Shown here one piece after another: positions 17,616 through 29,871 of a DNA stretch of 64,000 nt (position 1 is its first letter; the number at the start of each line of letters is the position of its first letter). Position numbers and translations under genes: made by a program. A model generated the notes under the pieces. The model was not told the DNA's origin. It was given only the letters and a program-made list of their open reading frames with translations, and did not search any database. Origin of the DNA: Desulfovibrionaceae bacterium (GTDB lineage Bacteria > Desulfobacterota > Desulfovibrionia > Desulfovibrionales > Desulfovibrionaceae); contig JACCQO010000006.1 of NCBI GenBank assembly GCA_015709205.1, positions 62,001 through 126,000 on the forward strand. The letters run 5' to 3'.

Positions 17616-19328
17616 CTAGAACACGTTCGGGAAGAACACGAAGCACAGCAAGCTGGCCACGATGCCCACGATCACGCCGTAGAGCAGGAAGGGCCAGAAG
17701 GTCTTGCGCATGATCATGCCTTCCTTGCCGGAGAGGCCCACCACGGCGCACACGGCCACGATGTTGTGGATGCAGATCATGTTGCCCATGGCGCCGCCGA
17801 CGGCCTGCGCGGCCACGATGATCTGGTGGGGCAGCTCCAGGGTGGAGGCCACGCCCCACTGGAATTCGGCGAACAGCAGGTCGGAGACCGTGTTCGAACC
17901 GGTGATGAACGCGCCCAGGCCGCCCACGTAGGAGGCCACGAAGGGCCACGCGTTGCCCGTGATGGCGGCCACGACCTTGGCCATGGCCAGGGGCATGGAC
18001 GGATAATTGCCCGGGTTGAGCGCGGCGTCGGCGATGCCGGAACCACGGAAGATGGAGACCAGGGCCACGGCGAAGAACAGGGCGATGGTCGGGTTCTTCA
18101 TCTTGGCGAAGGACTCTCCCCAGGCCTTCTTCACGTCGTCGCCCTTCATGCCATGCAGGCCCACGGTGATCAGGGCCACGAGCACGAAGGGAATGGTGCC
18201 GGGCAGGTACAGGTACTGGATGGAGCCGCTGACGGACTTGAAGCCCAGGATGTTGGTGAACTTGATCGCCGGGGCGGCCAGAAGGCCCTTGAGGCCCAGT
18301 TCGGGGATACGGGTGATCACGAGGATCAGGCCGATGAGGATGTAGGGCATCCAGGCCTTGAGCTGGCTCATGTGCGCCTTGAACTCGCACACGCCCTCGT
18401 TGGCGATGGTGCCGGTCCATTCCGGATCCCACTTGGTGTTGTCACCGAAGGTCCAGACGTCCTTGGGCACGCAGATGCCGCGCTTGGCGCCCCAGATGAC
18501 GATGCCCAGACCGACCAGGCCGCCGATGAGCGACGGGAACTCGGGGCCGAAGGACCACGCGAAGATCAGGTAGGGGACGGAGAAGGCCACGGCCGCGAAC
18601 ATGCAGAACTGCCAGGCCTTGAAGCCGTTGGACCACTTGCGCTCCGGACCAAAGAAACGGGTGATGAAGCCGAGCATGAACACGGGCAGGATGAAGATCA
18701 TGCCGATGTGCATGACCGTGGCCCACTGGCCGATGACCGCGTTGAACTGCTCGAGGTTGGAGAAGTTCAGGCCTGGAATGCCCGCTGCCACGGCCTGGTC
18801 CACCAGGCCGCGCAGGAACTTCAGGCCCAGGACGATGGGCGTGCCCACCGCGCCGAAAGTCACCGGGAAGGAGTTGAAGACCAGGCAGAGCACGGCCGCG
18901 GCCAGGGGCGGGAAGCCCAGGGACAGCAGCAACGGCGCGGCCAGCGCGGCGGGGGTTCCGAAGCCGGCGGCGCCCTCGATGAAGGCCGCGAACAGGTAGC
19001 CGATGATGATCGCCTGGACGCGCATGTCGCGGCTGACGTTCTGCATGCCGCATTGGATGGTTTCCATGCCTCCCGAGTATTTCAGGGTATACAGGATCAG
19101 GAGGGCGCCGAAGACGATGATCAGGATGCCGATGGCCGTGATGAAGCCCTGAAGGGTCAGGGCGGCCACGTAGCTGACCGGCAGTCCCCAGGCGAAGACC
19201 GCGCCCAGGGCGCAGACCAGCCAGGCCAAGGGCATGGCCCTTGTGGCGGGCCAGCGCAGGCCGACCATCAGCACCAAGGCCAGTGCGATTGGCAAAAATG
19301 CAACCAGTGCCAAAACTCCAAGTGACAT
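17616..19328 (-). CDS. lctP: L-lactate permease (LctP family)
   Basis: 570 residues, all-helical membrane protein with about 12-14 hydrophobic segments, starting [36 protein letters not shown]. Signature stretches of the LctP family are [29 protein letters not shown] and [19 protein letters not shown]. Imports lactate with protons. AAGGAG lies six bases before the ATG at 19328; a reading frame extending further upstream is not supported. It has its own candidate sigma54 promoter. Confidence 0.95.
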   Translation of the reverse strand: MSLGVLALVAFLPIALALVLMVGLRWPATRAMPLAWLVCALGAVFAWGLPVSYVAALTLQGFITAIGILIIVFGALLILYTLKYSGGMETIQCGMQNVSRDMRVQAIIIGYLFAAFIEGAAGFGTPAALAAPLLLSLGFPPLAAAVLCLVFNSFPVTFGAVGTPIVLGLKFLRGLVDQAVAAGIPGLNFSNLEQFNAVIGQWATVMHIGMIFILPVFMLGFITRFFGPERKWSNGFKAWQFCMFAAVAFSVPYLIFAWSFGPEFPSLIGGLVGLGIVIWGAKRGICVPKDVWTFGDNTKWDPEWTGTIANEGVCEFKAHMSQLKAWMPYILIGLILVITRIPELGLKGLLAAPAIKFTNILGFKSVSGSIQYLYLPGTIPFVLVALITVGLHGMKGDDVKKAWGESFAKMKNPTIALFFAVALVSIFRGSGIADAALNPGNYPSMPLAMAKVVAAITGNAWPFVASYVGGLGAFITGSNTVSDLLFAEFQWGVASTLELPHQIIVAAQAVGGAMGNMICIHNIVAVCAVVGLSGKEGMIMRKTFWPFLLYGVIVGIVASLLCFVFFPNVF

Positions 19329-19377
19329 AGCAGGCTCCTTGTAGGTTGATGATTGGTGAGAAGGCTGGCCTGCTATG

Positions 19378-19393
19378 AACAAGTTGCGTGCCA
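19378..19393 (-). promoter_or_regulatory. Candidate sigma54 promoter of lctP and downstream genes
   Basis: Minus-strand TGGCACGCAACTTGTT: a perfect -24 box (TGGCACG) with the -12 box TTGTT at the correct spacing; the usual TTGCW has T in place of C. The expected transcript start is about 38 bases before the lctP ATG. A TCCG...GGA inverted repeat lies 83 bases upstream. Confidence 0.55.
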
Positions 19394-19475
19394 AAGCGCG
19401 CGATGATTTTTTTATATGGAAAACCGAATTGTTACAGAATCGTTGTCCTTGTTTCGATTTTGTGGCGCCCCGCGA

Positions 19476-19491
19476 GTCCGGGAAAAAGGAC
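19476..19491. promoter_or_regulatory. Weak LurR-type inverted repeat upstream of lctP
   Basis: GTCCGGGAAAAAGGAC, a degenerate copy of the GTCCG-N6-CGGAC element found twice upstream of por. It sits 83 bp upstream of the lctP -24/-12 promoter, about the same distance as the corresponding por pair (86 bp). Confidence 0.45.
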
Positions 19492-19798
19492 ACATCCGGG
19501 GTGCCGGAATGCAGCGTATCGGACAGCCGGCCGGGCCAGGGCAGCGCCATGGCCGGAGCAGCCTGCATATATCCTATTGGAAAAAAGAAATTTATTGGCG
19601 AAAACACGGAACATGGCCGTGTCCTGTTTTCCGGACTGGCGCAGGCGGCCGGGCACAACGCCATGCAGGCGCGCGCCGCGCACGTGGGTGCGGGCGAAGA
19701 GGTGCGGCTGTGTCCGGGGTACGGCTTCATGGACTTTGTGCCGCCGACCGGCGGCTGGCCGCGGCGCAGGACGCCGGGGGGAAGGGGGTTGCGGAAAA

Positions 19799-19832
19799 GG
19801 GCGGGGCGTCCCGGGGTGGGACGCCCCGCCGT
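19799..19832 (-). terminator. Terminator after por
   Basis: GC-rich hairpin (GGCGGGGCGTCCC and complement) followed on the minus strand by CCCTTTTCC, about 32 bases after the por stop. It makes por partly a separate transcript, consistent with lctP having its own promoter. Confidence 0.65.
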
Positions 19833-19863
19833 GCTTTCTACGACGTTTGCGTCGAGCTACCTG

Positions 19864-23502
<3,639 letters not shown>

Positions 23503-23710
23503 TTAAGATCACTCCTTATTCATGATTGCCAGATTGAGCGCCGGGGTCGCCTGCTCCCGGCGCGCCGTGCGTGGCGCGGCGCGCCGGACGCACCGCAAGG
23601 CGCCCCACCCCCCGAGGGCGGGACGCACCGGAAAAATGTCGCGAAGCGGACGTCGGCCGTGCGGCCTCGCAAGGGTATGCACGGCGTAGGGCGGACCATG
23701 TCCCGTGCAG

Positions 23711-23726
23711 ACCAAAAAACATGCCA
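23711..23726 (-). promoter_or_regulatory. Candidate sigma54 promoter of por
   Basis: Minus-strand TGGCATGTTTTTTGGT: good -24 element, -12 element TTGGT with G in place of the usual C, spacing correct. It is about 200 bases upstream of por. Support comes mainly from the inverted repeat 86 bp further upstream and the adjacent sigma54 activator gene. Confidence 0.45.
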
Positions 23727-23811
23727 AACCGGTATGTTGTGTCTGTTTGCATGGGATCGCGGTAGGTTACGTCCATGCGCTCCTGCCTTTGCCTGGGTGG
23801 CGCCGCGCGCC

Positions 23812-23831
23812 GCGTCCGAAAAGACGGACGC
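23812..23831. promoter_or_regulatory. LurR-type inverted repeat 1 upstream of por
   Basis: GCGTCCG-AAAAGA-CGGACGC, perfect 7-base arms. Same core (TCCGAAAA..CGGA) as the sites at 23983 and 28518. Candidate enhancer site for the sigma54 activator encoded at 24102. Confidence 0.6.
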
Positions 23832-23982
23832 CCTTGGTCCAGCCGGTGCCTCGCGCCGGAGGTGGCGGCGCCGACCGCACCAGGGGACGGTTCGTAAAAC
23901 TCTGTGACATTCCTGTGAAAAAACCTTTTCATTCCGTATCCGTCCCGTTGCATCGGGGACCGGCGAACGGAGGCGTTCGCCT

Positions 23983-24000
23983 TGTCCGAAAAAACGGACA
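23983..24000. promoter_or_regulatory. LurR-type inverted repeat 2 upstream of por
   Basis: TGTCCG-AAAAAA-CGGACA, perfect 6-base arms and the same core as repeat 1, 152 bases further upstream (about 14.5 helical turns between the two starts is 171 bases). It lies 102 bases after the end of the regulator gene. Confidence 0.55.
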
Positions 24001-24101
24001 GCCCCGAAGGCACAAGCAGGGCCCGGGGAGCAGGGCCGCTGTTCCCTGCGGGCCGGGGCCCGAATGCGAAACCGGGCCTGCATCCGGTCCCGTTTGGCGC
24101 G

Positions 24102-25592
24102 CTACGTGGCGAGATCATACTTCTTCACCAGGGCGTAGAAATGCGACCGGGAGAGCCCGGAGATTTCCAGCATACGCTGCACGTCGTGGCCGTGACGGGC
24201 CATGAGGTCGTTCAGATAGGCCTGCTCCATGCGGGCCTTGAACTCCTTGAGACTGCCCGAGGTGTCCAGGCGCGTGCGCGGTGCGGGCGAGGCCGAGGCC
24301 GTGGCCGGGGCGTCGGCCGCGCCGTTTTCCGCCGGGGCCTCTGCGGCCGCGCGCGGAGCGCCGGGGGCGGAGGATTCCGCTCCCGCGCCGAAGGAGCGGG
24401 CGGACGTGCCGCCGTGCTGCAGCGAGAACCGCGCCGCGTGGATGCGGATGTCGCGCGGCAGGTGCATGGCGAAGAGCGTGCGGTCGCGGCCCGAGGCCAC
24501 GAAGGCGCGCTCGAGCACGTTGAAGAGTTCGCGCACGTTGCCGGGCCAGTCGTAGCGCTGGAGCACCGGCAGGAAGTCCGCGTCGAATTCCTTTCCCGCG
24601 AGGTCGTATTCCCGGCAGAGCATGTCGATCTTGTATTCGGCCAGCAGCCCGATGTCCTCTTCGCGTTCCCGCAGCGAGGGCAGCTCGATGTTGATGGTCT
24701 TCAGCCTGAAGAGCAGGTCGCGGCGGAAGGTGCCTTCCTCGACCAGGGCCTCCAGGTTGCGGTGCGTGGCGGCCACGAGGCGGAAATCGCTGGTGATCTC
24801 CGCGGTGGACCCCACGGGCCTGAACCGTTTTTCCTGCAGCACGCGCAAAAACGCCCTCTGGATGGACATGGGCAGTTCGCCCACTTCGTCCAGAAACAGG
24901 GTTCCCTTGTCGGCGAGCTTGATCAGCCCTTCCCGGTCGCGGTCCGCGCTGGTGTAGGCGCCCTTGCGGTGCCCGAACAGCGTGGATTCGACCAGGGTCT
25001 CCGTCAGGGAGGCGCAGTCCACGACAACGAACGAACCGCCGGAGCGGGCCGAGTTGGCATGGATGGCGCGTGCAAACAGTTCTTTGCCCGTGCCGGTTTC
25101 ACCGGACACGAGCACGTTGGAATTCGTCTGCGCTGCGAGCGCAACAAGGTCGAAGCAGGCCTGCATTCTGGGACTTTTGCCAACCACGTCGGCTAGGTCC
25201 AGATCGTCGGGGCTCCTCTCCTGGCGCTTTTCACGGCGATAGGCCAGGGCCCGCTTGAGGGACAGCATGGTCTGCTTGATGGGGGACGGCTTGACGAGAT
25301 AGTCCCACACTCCTCCCTGAATTGCAAGCTCCGCTCCGTCCGGATCGCCCTGTCCCGTGAGAATAATGACCTCGGGCGCGCCCGGGGCGTTCTTGATGCG
25401 CGGCAGGGCCTCCAGCCCGTTGCCGTCGGGCAGGCGCACATCCAGGAACACGACCTCCACGTCGCCGGCCTGCAGCTCGGCCATGCCCTGGGCCAGGGTG
25501 TACGCCGCGGCGCAGTCCAGGCCCATGCGCCGGGCCAGGCTCTGCATGGTCTCGCAGATCTCCACGTCGTCGTCGATGATCAGGAATTTCAT
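24102..25592 (-). CDS. lurR: Sigma54-dependent response regulator, probable lactate regulator LurR
   Basis: 496 residues: receiver domain (IIDDD at 5-9, phospho-Asp51), AAA+ sigma54-activator domain (GETGTGKE Walker [11 protein letters not shown]alker B), an Ala/Pro-rich linker, and a Fis-type HTH (LEISGLSRSHFYALVKKY). The sigma54-contact loop reads GAYTSA instead of GAFTGA. Directly upstream of por; by position it matches DVU3023 (LurR), the activator of the D. vulgaris lactate operon. Its ATG overlaps the kinase stop by four bases, so the two are co-translated. Confidence 0.88.
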   Translation of the reverse strand: MKFLIIDDDVEICETMQSLARRMGLDCAAAYTLAQGMAELQAGDVEVVFLDVRLPDGNGLEALPRIKNAPGAPEVIILTGQGDPDGAELAIQGGVWDYLVKPSPIKQTMLSLKRALAYRREKRQERSPDDLDLADVVGKSPRMQACFDLVALAAQTNSNVLVSGETGTGKELFARAIHANSARSGGSFVVVDCASLTETLVESTLFGHRKGAYTSADRDREGLIKLADKGTLFLDEVGELPMSIQRAFLRVLQEKRFRPVGSTAEITSDFRLVAATHRNLEALVEEGTFRRDLLFRLKTINIELPSLREREEDIGLLAEYKIDMLCREYDLAGKEFDADFLPVLQRYDWPGNVRELFNVLERAFVASGRDRTLFAMHLPRDIRIHAARFSLQHGGTSARSFGAGAESSAPGAPRAAAEAPAENGAADAPATASASPAPRTRLDTSGSLKEFKARMEQAYLNDLMARHGHDVQRMLEISGLSRSHFYALVKKYDLAT

Positions 25593-28390
25593 GCCTCGGC
25601 TCCTTGTTGCGCGCCGGGCTGGGCCATGGGGGCGGGCCCAACCGGATCGGCGGCCAGGGTGGCGCGAACGGCTTCGGACAAGAGCACCTTGTTATAGGGT
25701 TTGAGCAGCACCTCGCGGATGTTCGGCGAGGCAGTGGCCGCCTCCTGGGCCTTGCGGCGGCCCGAGATGAGCAGGATGCGCATGGACGGATCCACGGCGG
25801 CCACGGCCCGGGCCAGGTCCAGCCCGGTCATGCGCGGCATGTCGTAGTCGGTGATGATCAGGTCGTAGGCCTCGGGCGCGGCGCTGAATTCGGCCAGGGC
25901 CTCGTCGCCGCCCGGCCGCGCCGTGACGCGGTAGCCCAGGCTGCGCAGCACGCGCGGCACGGTCACGAGCTGGTCCGCGTCGTCCTCTACGAAGAGGATG
26001 CGCTCGGTGCCGCGCAGGGCGCGTTCGCCCGCCGCAGGGATGACGACCTCGCTCTGCGCCGCGCGCGGCAGCAGGATCTCGAAGCGCGCGCCCTGGCCGG
26101 GTTCGCTGGTCACGGTCACGGTGCCGCTGTGCGCCTTGATGATGCCGTGCACCACGGCCAGCCCTAGCCCCGTGCCCTCGGTCTTGCCCTTGGTGGTGAA
26201 GAAGGGGTCGAAGATCTTGTGCAGGATTTCCGGGGGCATGCCGGGCCCGGTGTCGGCCACGGTCAGCTGCAGGTAGGGCCCGGGCGCCACGCCCATGGCC
26301 GGGGCCTCCTCCGGGGGCACGTCCACGTCGCGCAGGGACACGGCGATTTCGCCGCCCGTCTCGTGCATGGCCTGGTAGGAGTTGGTGCACAGGTTCATGA
26401 CCACCTGGTGCAGGTGCCCCGGGTTGGCCGTGCAGAGGTTGGGCGTCTCGGGGATATCCAGGGATATGCGGATGTTGGCCGGAGTGGACGCCTTGATCAG
26501 CTCCATGTCCTCGCGCACGATCTGGGCCAGGTCCACGGCCTGGAAGCCCTCTCGTGTGGGCCGGGAGAAGGTCAGGATCTGCGTCACCAGCCGCGAGCCG
26601 CGGCGCGCGGCCTTGAGCACGCGGCTCAAATCCTCCTGGCCCATGTCCTCCTCGTCCATGTCCATCTGGGCCAGTTCGGCGGAATTGATGATCGACGTGA
26701 GAATGTTGTTGAAGTCGTGGGCGATGCCCCCGGCCAGGGTCCCGATGGCTTCCATCTTCTGGGACTGCAGGAGCTGGCGCTCCAGGTCGATGCGCTGGGT
26801 CACGTCCTCGCCCGTGGTCAGGGTGCCCATGATGTTCTGGTAGGCGTCGCGCAGCGGGACCTTGTTGACCTCCATGCAGACCGTGCCGCCGTCCCGGTCC
26901 TTGATGTTGCAGCGCACCGAGCGCAGGGGCGCGCCGGACTGCAGCACCTCGCGCTCGCGGCGCAACGACCAGGTCGCGTAGTCCGCGTCGGTCACGAAGT
27001 CGGCGTCCGTGCGCGAGAGGATGTCCTCGGGCGAGGCCAGCCCGAAGAAGGTGGTGAAGGCCCGGTTCGCGCCCAGGTAGCGCTGCTTGCGGTCCTTCCA
27101 GCACACGTGCAGCGGCACCGTGTCCATGAGGATCTCCTGGAACGAGAGCTGCTGCTTGAGTTGGCTCTCCACCTGGCGGCGGCGCATGATGTTGTTGATC
27201 AGGAAGACCGAGAGCAGGGCCAGGAAGAGCAGGCTGACGATGATCGTCCAGAAGATGGGCTTGCCCAGTTCGTAGAACGCCTTGGGCCTGTTGATGATTT
27301 CGCTCCCCTCGGGCAGGGCGCTCTCGGGGATGTTGAAGCGCTTGAGCACGTTGTAGTCGAAGCGCAGCACGGATTCGGGCTCGGTGATCACCGGGATGTC
27401 GGCCACGCGTTCGCCGCGTATCAGGCGCAGGGCCATCTGTGCGGCCTGGCGGCCGTGGTGCTCGCCCGCGAGCAGCGCGCCGCCCACGATGCCGTGGCCG
27501 AGCATGAAGTTCCAGTTGGAGTAGAGGGGCACCTTGGAGACGCGCGAAACCTCTTCAAGAATCTTCTGCGTGTTCAGGAACTTGCCCATCACGTTCTGGT
27601 GGAACGGGATGAGGTAGTAGATGACGTTGTCCGTGTTTTGGCGCACGCGCTGCAGGAATTCGTCCAGGCCGTAGCTGTTCCAGAATTCGAAGGTCAGGCG
27701 TCCCTTGTACTTCGGTATGACCTTGGCCACCTGGTTCTGGATGGCCCGGCTGGTGATGGACTGGTCGCCGATGCCGATGACCTTGGTGAACCCGGGAGTC
27801 AGGCGCAGGGCGATGTCCAGGGTCCGGCCGATGTCGAAGTTCTCCACCACGCCGGTGAAGTTGCGGCCCTTGATGGAGTTGGGGTCGATGTCGTTGACCC
27901 CGCAGAAGACCACGGGCACGCCGGGAAAGAGCGTGTCCCCGAACTCGAGCATGAAGTTGAATGCGTCGTTGTCCGAGGTGATGACCACGTCGTAGTAGTC
28001 GTACTGGAATTTGTCGGAATAGAGCTTGAAAAGGATGTTCTTGGTGGACTGGTAGTCGTACTTCTTGTTGTCCATGTATTCGATCTGCAGATCGATGTTC
28101 AGCCCCGGCCCGGTGAGCACCTGGCGGATGCCGTCCAGGATGGAGTCGGACCAGGCGTATCCGTCGTGGTAGGAGTTGAGATAGAGGATGGTGGCTGAAA
28201 GCTCGCCTTCCTCGGGCGTGGCGTGGAATTCCGGCCGCGAGTCCGGCCGCACGGGCCGCGCGGCCCGCGCGGCCGGAGCGGTGGAGCGGTCCGCGTCCGG
28301 GGCGGCCGCCGCGGCGTCGGCCGCCGAAGGAAAGGCCATGGCTGCGGTCAGGAGCAGGACCGCAACCAGGCGGGAGCAGACGTTTTTCAT
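25589..28390 (-). CDS. Hybrid sensor kinase partner of LurR, periplasmic-binding-type sensor
   Basis: 933 residues from ATG 28390, chosen because it starts a clear signal peptide ([20 protein letters not shown]); the frame is open further upstream but that part is Arg/Pro-rich and not protein-like. Residues about 64-345 resemble an ABC substrate-binding (PF04392-like) fold, TM about 380-398, PAS about 415-530, HisKA with H-box GGIAHDFNN (His558), HATPase ([17 protein letters not shown]), and a C-terminal receiver domain ([18 protein letters not shown]). It probably senses a periplasmic organic acid such as lactate (inference) and phosphorylates the regulator encoded next. Confidence 0.88.
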   Translation of the reverse strand: MKNVCSRLVAVLLLTAAMAFPSAADAAAAAPDADRSTAPAARAARPVRPDSRPEFHATPEEGELSATILYLNSYHDGYAWSDSILDGIRQVLTGPGLNIDLQIEYMDNKKYDYQSTKNILFKLYSDKFQYDYYDVVITSDNDAFNFMLEFGDTLFPGVPVVFCGVNDIDPNSIKGRNFTGVVENFDIGRTLDIALRLTPGFTKVIGIGDQSITSRAIQNQVAKVIPKYKGRLTFEFWNSYGLDEFLQRVRQNTDNVIYYLIPFHQNVMGKFLNTQKILEEVSRVSKVPLYSNWNFMLGHGIVGGALLAGEHHGRQAAQMALRLIRGERVADIPVITEPESVLRFDYNVLKRFNIPESALPEGSEIINRPKAFYELGKPIFWTIIVSLLFLALLSVFLINNIMRRRQVESQLKQQLSFQEILMDTVPLHVCWKDRKQRYLGANRAFTTFFGLASPEDILSRTDADFVTDADYATWSLRREREVLQSGAPLRSVRCNIKDRDGGTVCMEVNKVPLRDAYQNIMGTLTTGEDVTQRIDLERQLLQSQKMEAIGTLAGGIAHDFNNILTSIINSAELAQMDMDEEDMGQEDLSRVLKAARRGSRLVTQILTFSRPTREGFQAVDLAQIVREDMELIKASTPANIRISLDIPETPNLCTANPGHLHQVVMNLCTNSYQAMHETGGEIAVSLRDVDVPPEEAPAMGVAPGPYLQLTVADTGPGMPPEILHKIFDPFFTTKGKTEGTGLGLAVVHGIIKAHSGTVTVTSEPGQGARFEILLPRAAQSEVVIPAAGERALRGTERILFVEDDADQLVTVPRVLRSLGYRVTARPGGDEALAEFSAAPEAYDLIITDYDMPRMTGLDLARAVAAVDPSMRILLISGRRKAQEAATASPNIREVLLKPYNKVLLSEAVRATLAADPVGPAPMAQPGAQQGAEA

Positions 28391-28794
28391 GGTCACCGTC
28401 CAGTTTCCGTGGTGCTCGCGCGCCTCCTGGCGCGCCTCCCCGCGCGCCAGCGGAATGCGGCCGTAGGGGCCGCCGTCGTTGCCCGGCCGGGCCGGAGCGT
28501 CGAAACGGACTTTCGAGTCCGATTTTTCGGATTTTTTACACCCTGTCAAACGGGCATGGCAATGAAATGTTGCGCGTAATCCTGGCCGCGCTACGGCATC
28601 GGGGCCTGTCGATATGTTTGATGTCGTGGTATTCATGAGGGTTGTACTCCGAAAAAAACTTTTCCCGGGCCGGCCGGCACCCGTCCGATCCAGGCACTGT
28701 GCCCGACACAAAGCAAAGCCTGTGCCGGACCGGTGCAGGGCGGATGGGAGCGGAGCGTCGGGGCGGGGTTGGTGAGATTTGTTGGAAAGGGGGG
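28391..28794. other. Non-coding gap with kinase promoter region
   Basis: 404 bases. No coding frame is convincing. About 28500-28680 is AT-richer and holds a TTGACA box on the minus strand (28549-28544), overlapping inverted repeats at 28506-28531, and nothing else clear. Confidence 0.6.
28518..28531. promoter_or_regulatory. LurR-type inverted repeat upstream of kinase-lurR operon
   Basis: TCCG-N6-CGGA (minus strand core TCCGAAAAATCGGA), matching the two por sites. It overlaps the place where a -10 box would lie for the TTGACA at 28549-28544, and abuts a second perfect repeat CGGACT-TTCG-AGTCCG (28506-28521). Position fits autoregulation, possibly repression. Confidence 0.5.
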
Positions 28795-29517
28795 CTAGCC
28801 GGGCAGGACGATGCGTTCGCCCGCGATCCGGGGTTGGGCGTCGGCCAGGTCCCGGGCCACGTAGCAGAGCGTGCCCCGGTGCGGCGAAACGATGCGTCCG
28901 TGCAACAGGCGCATGGTCGGCGCGAGCAGTTCGTCGATGGCCCGGCGGTCTTCCTCGGAATGGAACTCCAGATAGATCAGGCGGCAGTCGGCCAGGAGCG
29001 CGCCCAGGGAGCGCAGCACCGCCAGTTCGCAGCCCTCGGTGTCGATCTTGAGCACGTCCGGCGCGCCCGCGTCCAGGGAGCGCACGAAGTCGCCCGCATG
29101 GCGCAGTTCCACGGTCTCCGTGGCCCCGGCCGTGTGCGCGTGCGCCGCCAGGGAGTTGTTCAGGCTCGAATGCGCGCCCAGGCGCAGCTCCGCGCTGCCG
29201 TCCTCCGACCACAAGCCCACCTGGTGCGCGCGCACGGCCAGCCCCTCGGTGTTGTGGCGCAGCAGGGCGAAGGGCTCCGAGGCGGGCTCGCAGGCATGCA
29301 CCGTGGCGTCGGGGTACTTGGCCGCGAAATACACGGCCGAGGCCCCCACGTTGGCCCCCACGTCGAGCACGGTGCGCACGTCGTCCACAAAGGGCACGGA
29401 CGGATAGGTCCGGCCCTGGAGGATGCGCAGGGATTCGCCGAGCACCAGGCGCGGGGCCACGAAGCGCCGCTGCCCGGCGGCCGTTTTCAGGGTGACGGTC
29501 TGCAGGTCCTGGGGCAT
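28795..29517 (-). CDS. FkbM-family SAM-dependent methyltransferase
   Basis: 240 residues. Class I methyltransferase fold with motif I VLDVGANVGASAVYFAAKYP, acidic strand-2 residue in CEPASEPFALLRHN, and the FkbM hallmark DVLKIDTEGCELAVLRSLG. FkbM enzymes O-methylate sugars, polyketides or other small molecules; the substrate here is unknown. It is isolated, with long non-coding DNA on both sides and no glycan genes in view. Confidence 0.85.
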   Translation of the reverse strand: MPQDLQTVTLKTAAGQRRFVAPRLVLGESLRILQGRTYPSVPFVDDVRTVLDVGANVGASAVYFAAKYPDATVHACEPASEPFALLRHNTEGLAVRAHQVGLWSEDGSAELRLGAHSSLNNSLAAHAHTAGATETVELRHAGDFVRSLDAGAPDVLKIDTEGCELAVLRSLGALLADCRLIYLEFHSEEDRRAIDELLAPTMRLLHGRIVSPHRGTLCYVARDLADAQPRIAGERIVLPG

Positions 29518-29871
29518 GCGCGGGCCGGGGCCTCCGGCGGGGCTGAAGGTTGCGGGAACGGCTTACGGGCGCGCGGCGACGGACCGGCGCGCGTCATTGG
29601 GCCGCGATTGAGCAGCGAGCGCAGCACGCGCCGCGGGCCCCCGAGGGGGACGGTTGGTTATCACCCGATCCGTCCCGGCCGTCAACCGGGCACGGCCCGC
29701 CTGTCCCGGCCCGGCTCGGCTCGGGGCCTATATCCAAATAGAAAAGATCGCCCGCGTTCCGGTCCTGGCGTGCGACGCGAAAAGGCGGGGGCCCGTGGGC
29801 CCCCGCCTTCCTGCGCGTCGCCGCGGCGCGTCCGCCCGGCGGCCCGGGCTTCCGGGCCCCGCAAGGGGCGG
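29518..29871. other. Non-coding gap upstream of FkbM gene
   Basis: 354 bases between the ABC permease gene and the FkbM gene. It holds the ABC operon terminator (29782-29809) and an AT-richer patch near 29730-29755 that could hold a promoter for the FkbM gene. No coding frame is convincing. Confidence 0.6.
29782..29809 (-). terminator. Terminator of amino-acid ABC transporter operon
   Basis: 13-base perfect arms (AAGGCGGGGGCCC and complement) with a two-base loop, followed by TTTT-C on the minus strand. Confidence 0.75.

Noticed and set aside
28391..29212. Upstream extension of the LurR partner kinase to 1207 residues
   Set aside because: The extra part is Arg/Pro-rich, overlaps the FkbM gene on the same strand, and a clear signal peptide starts at 28390.
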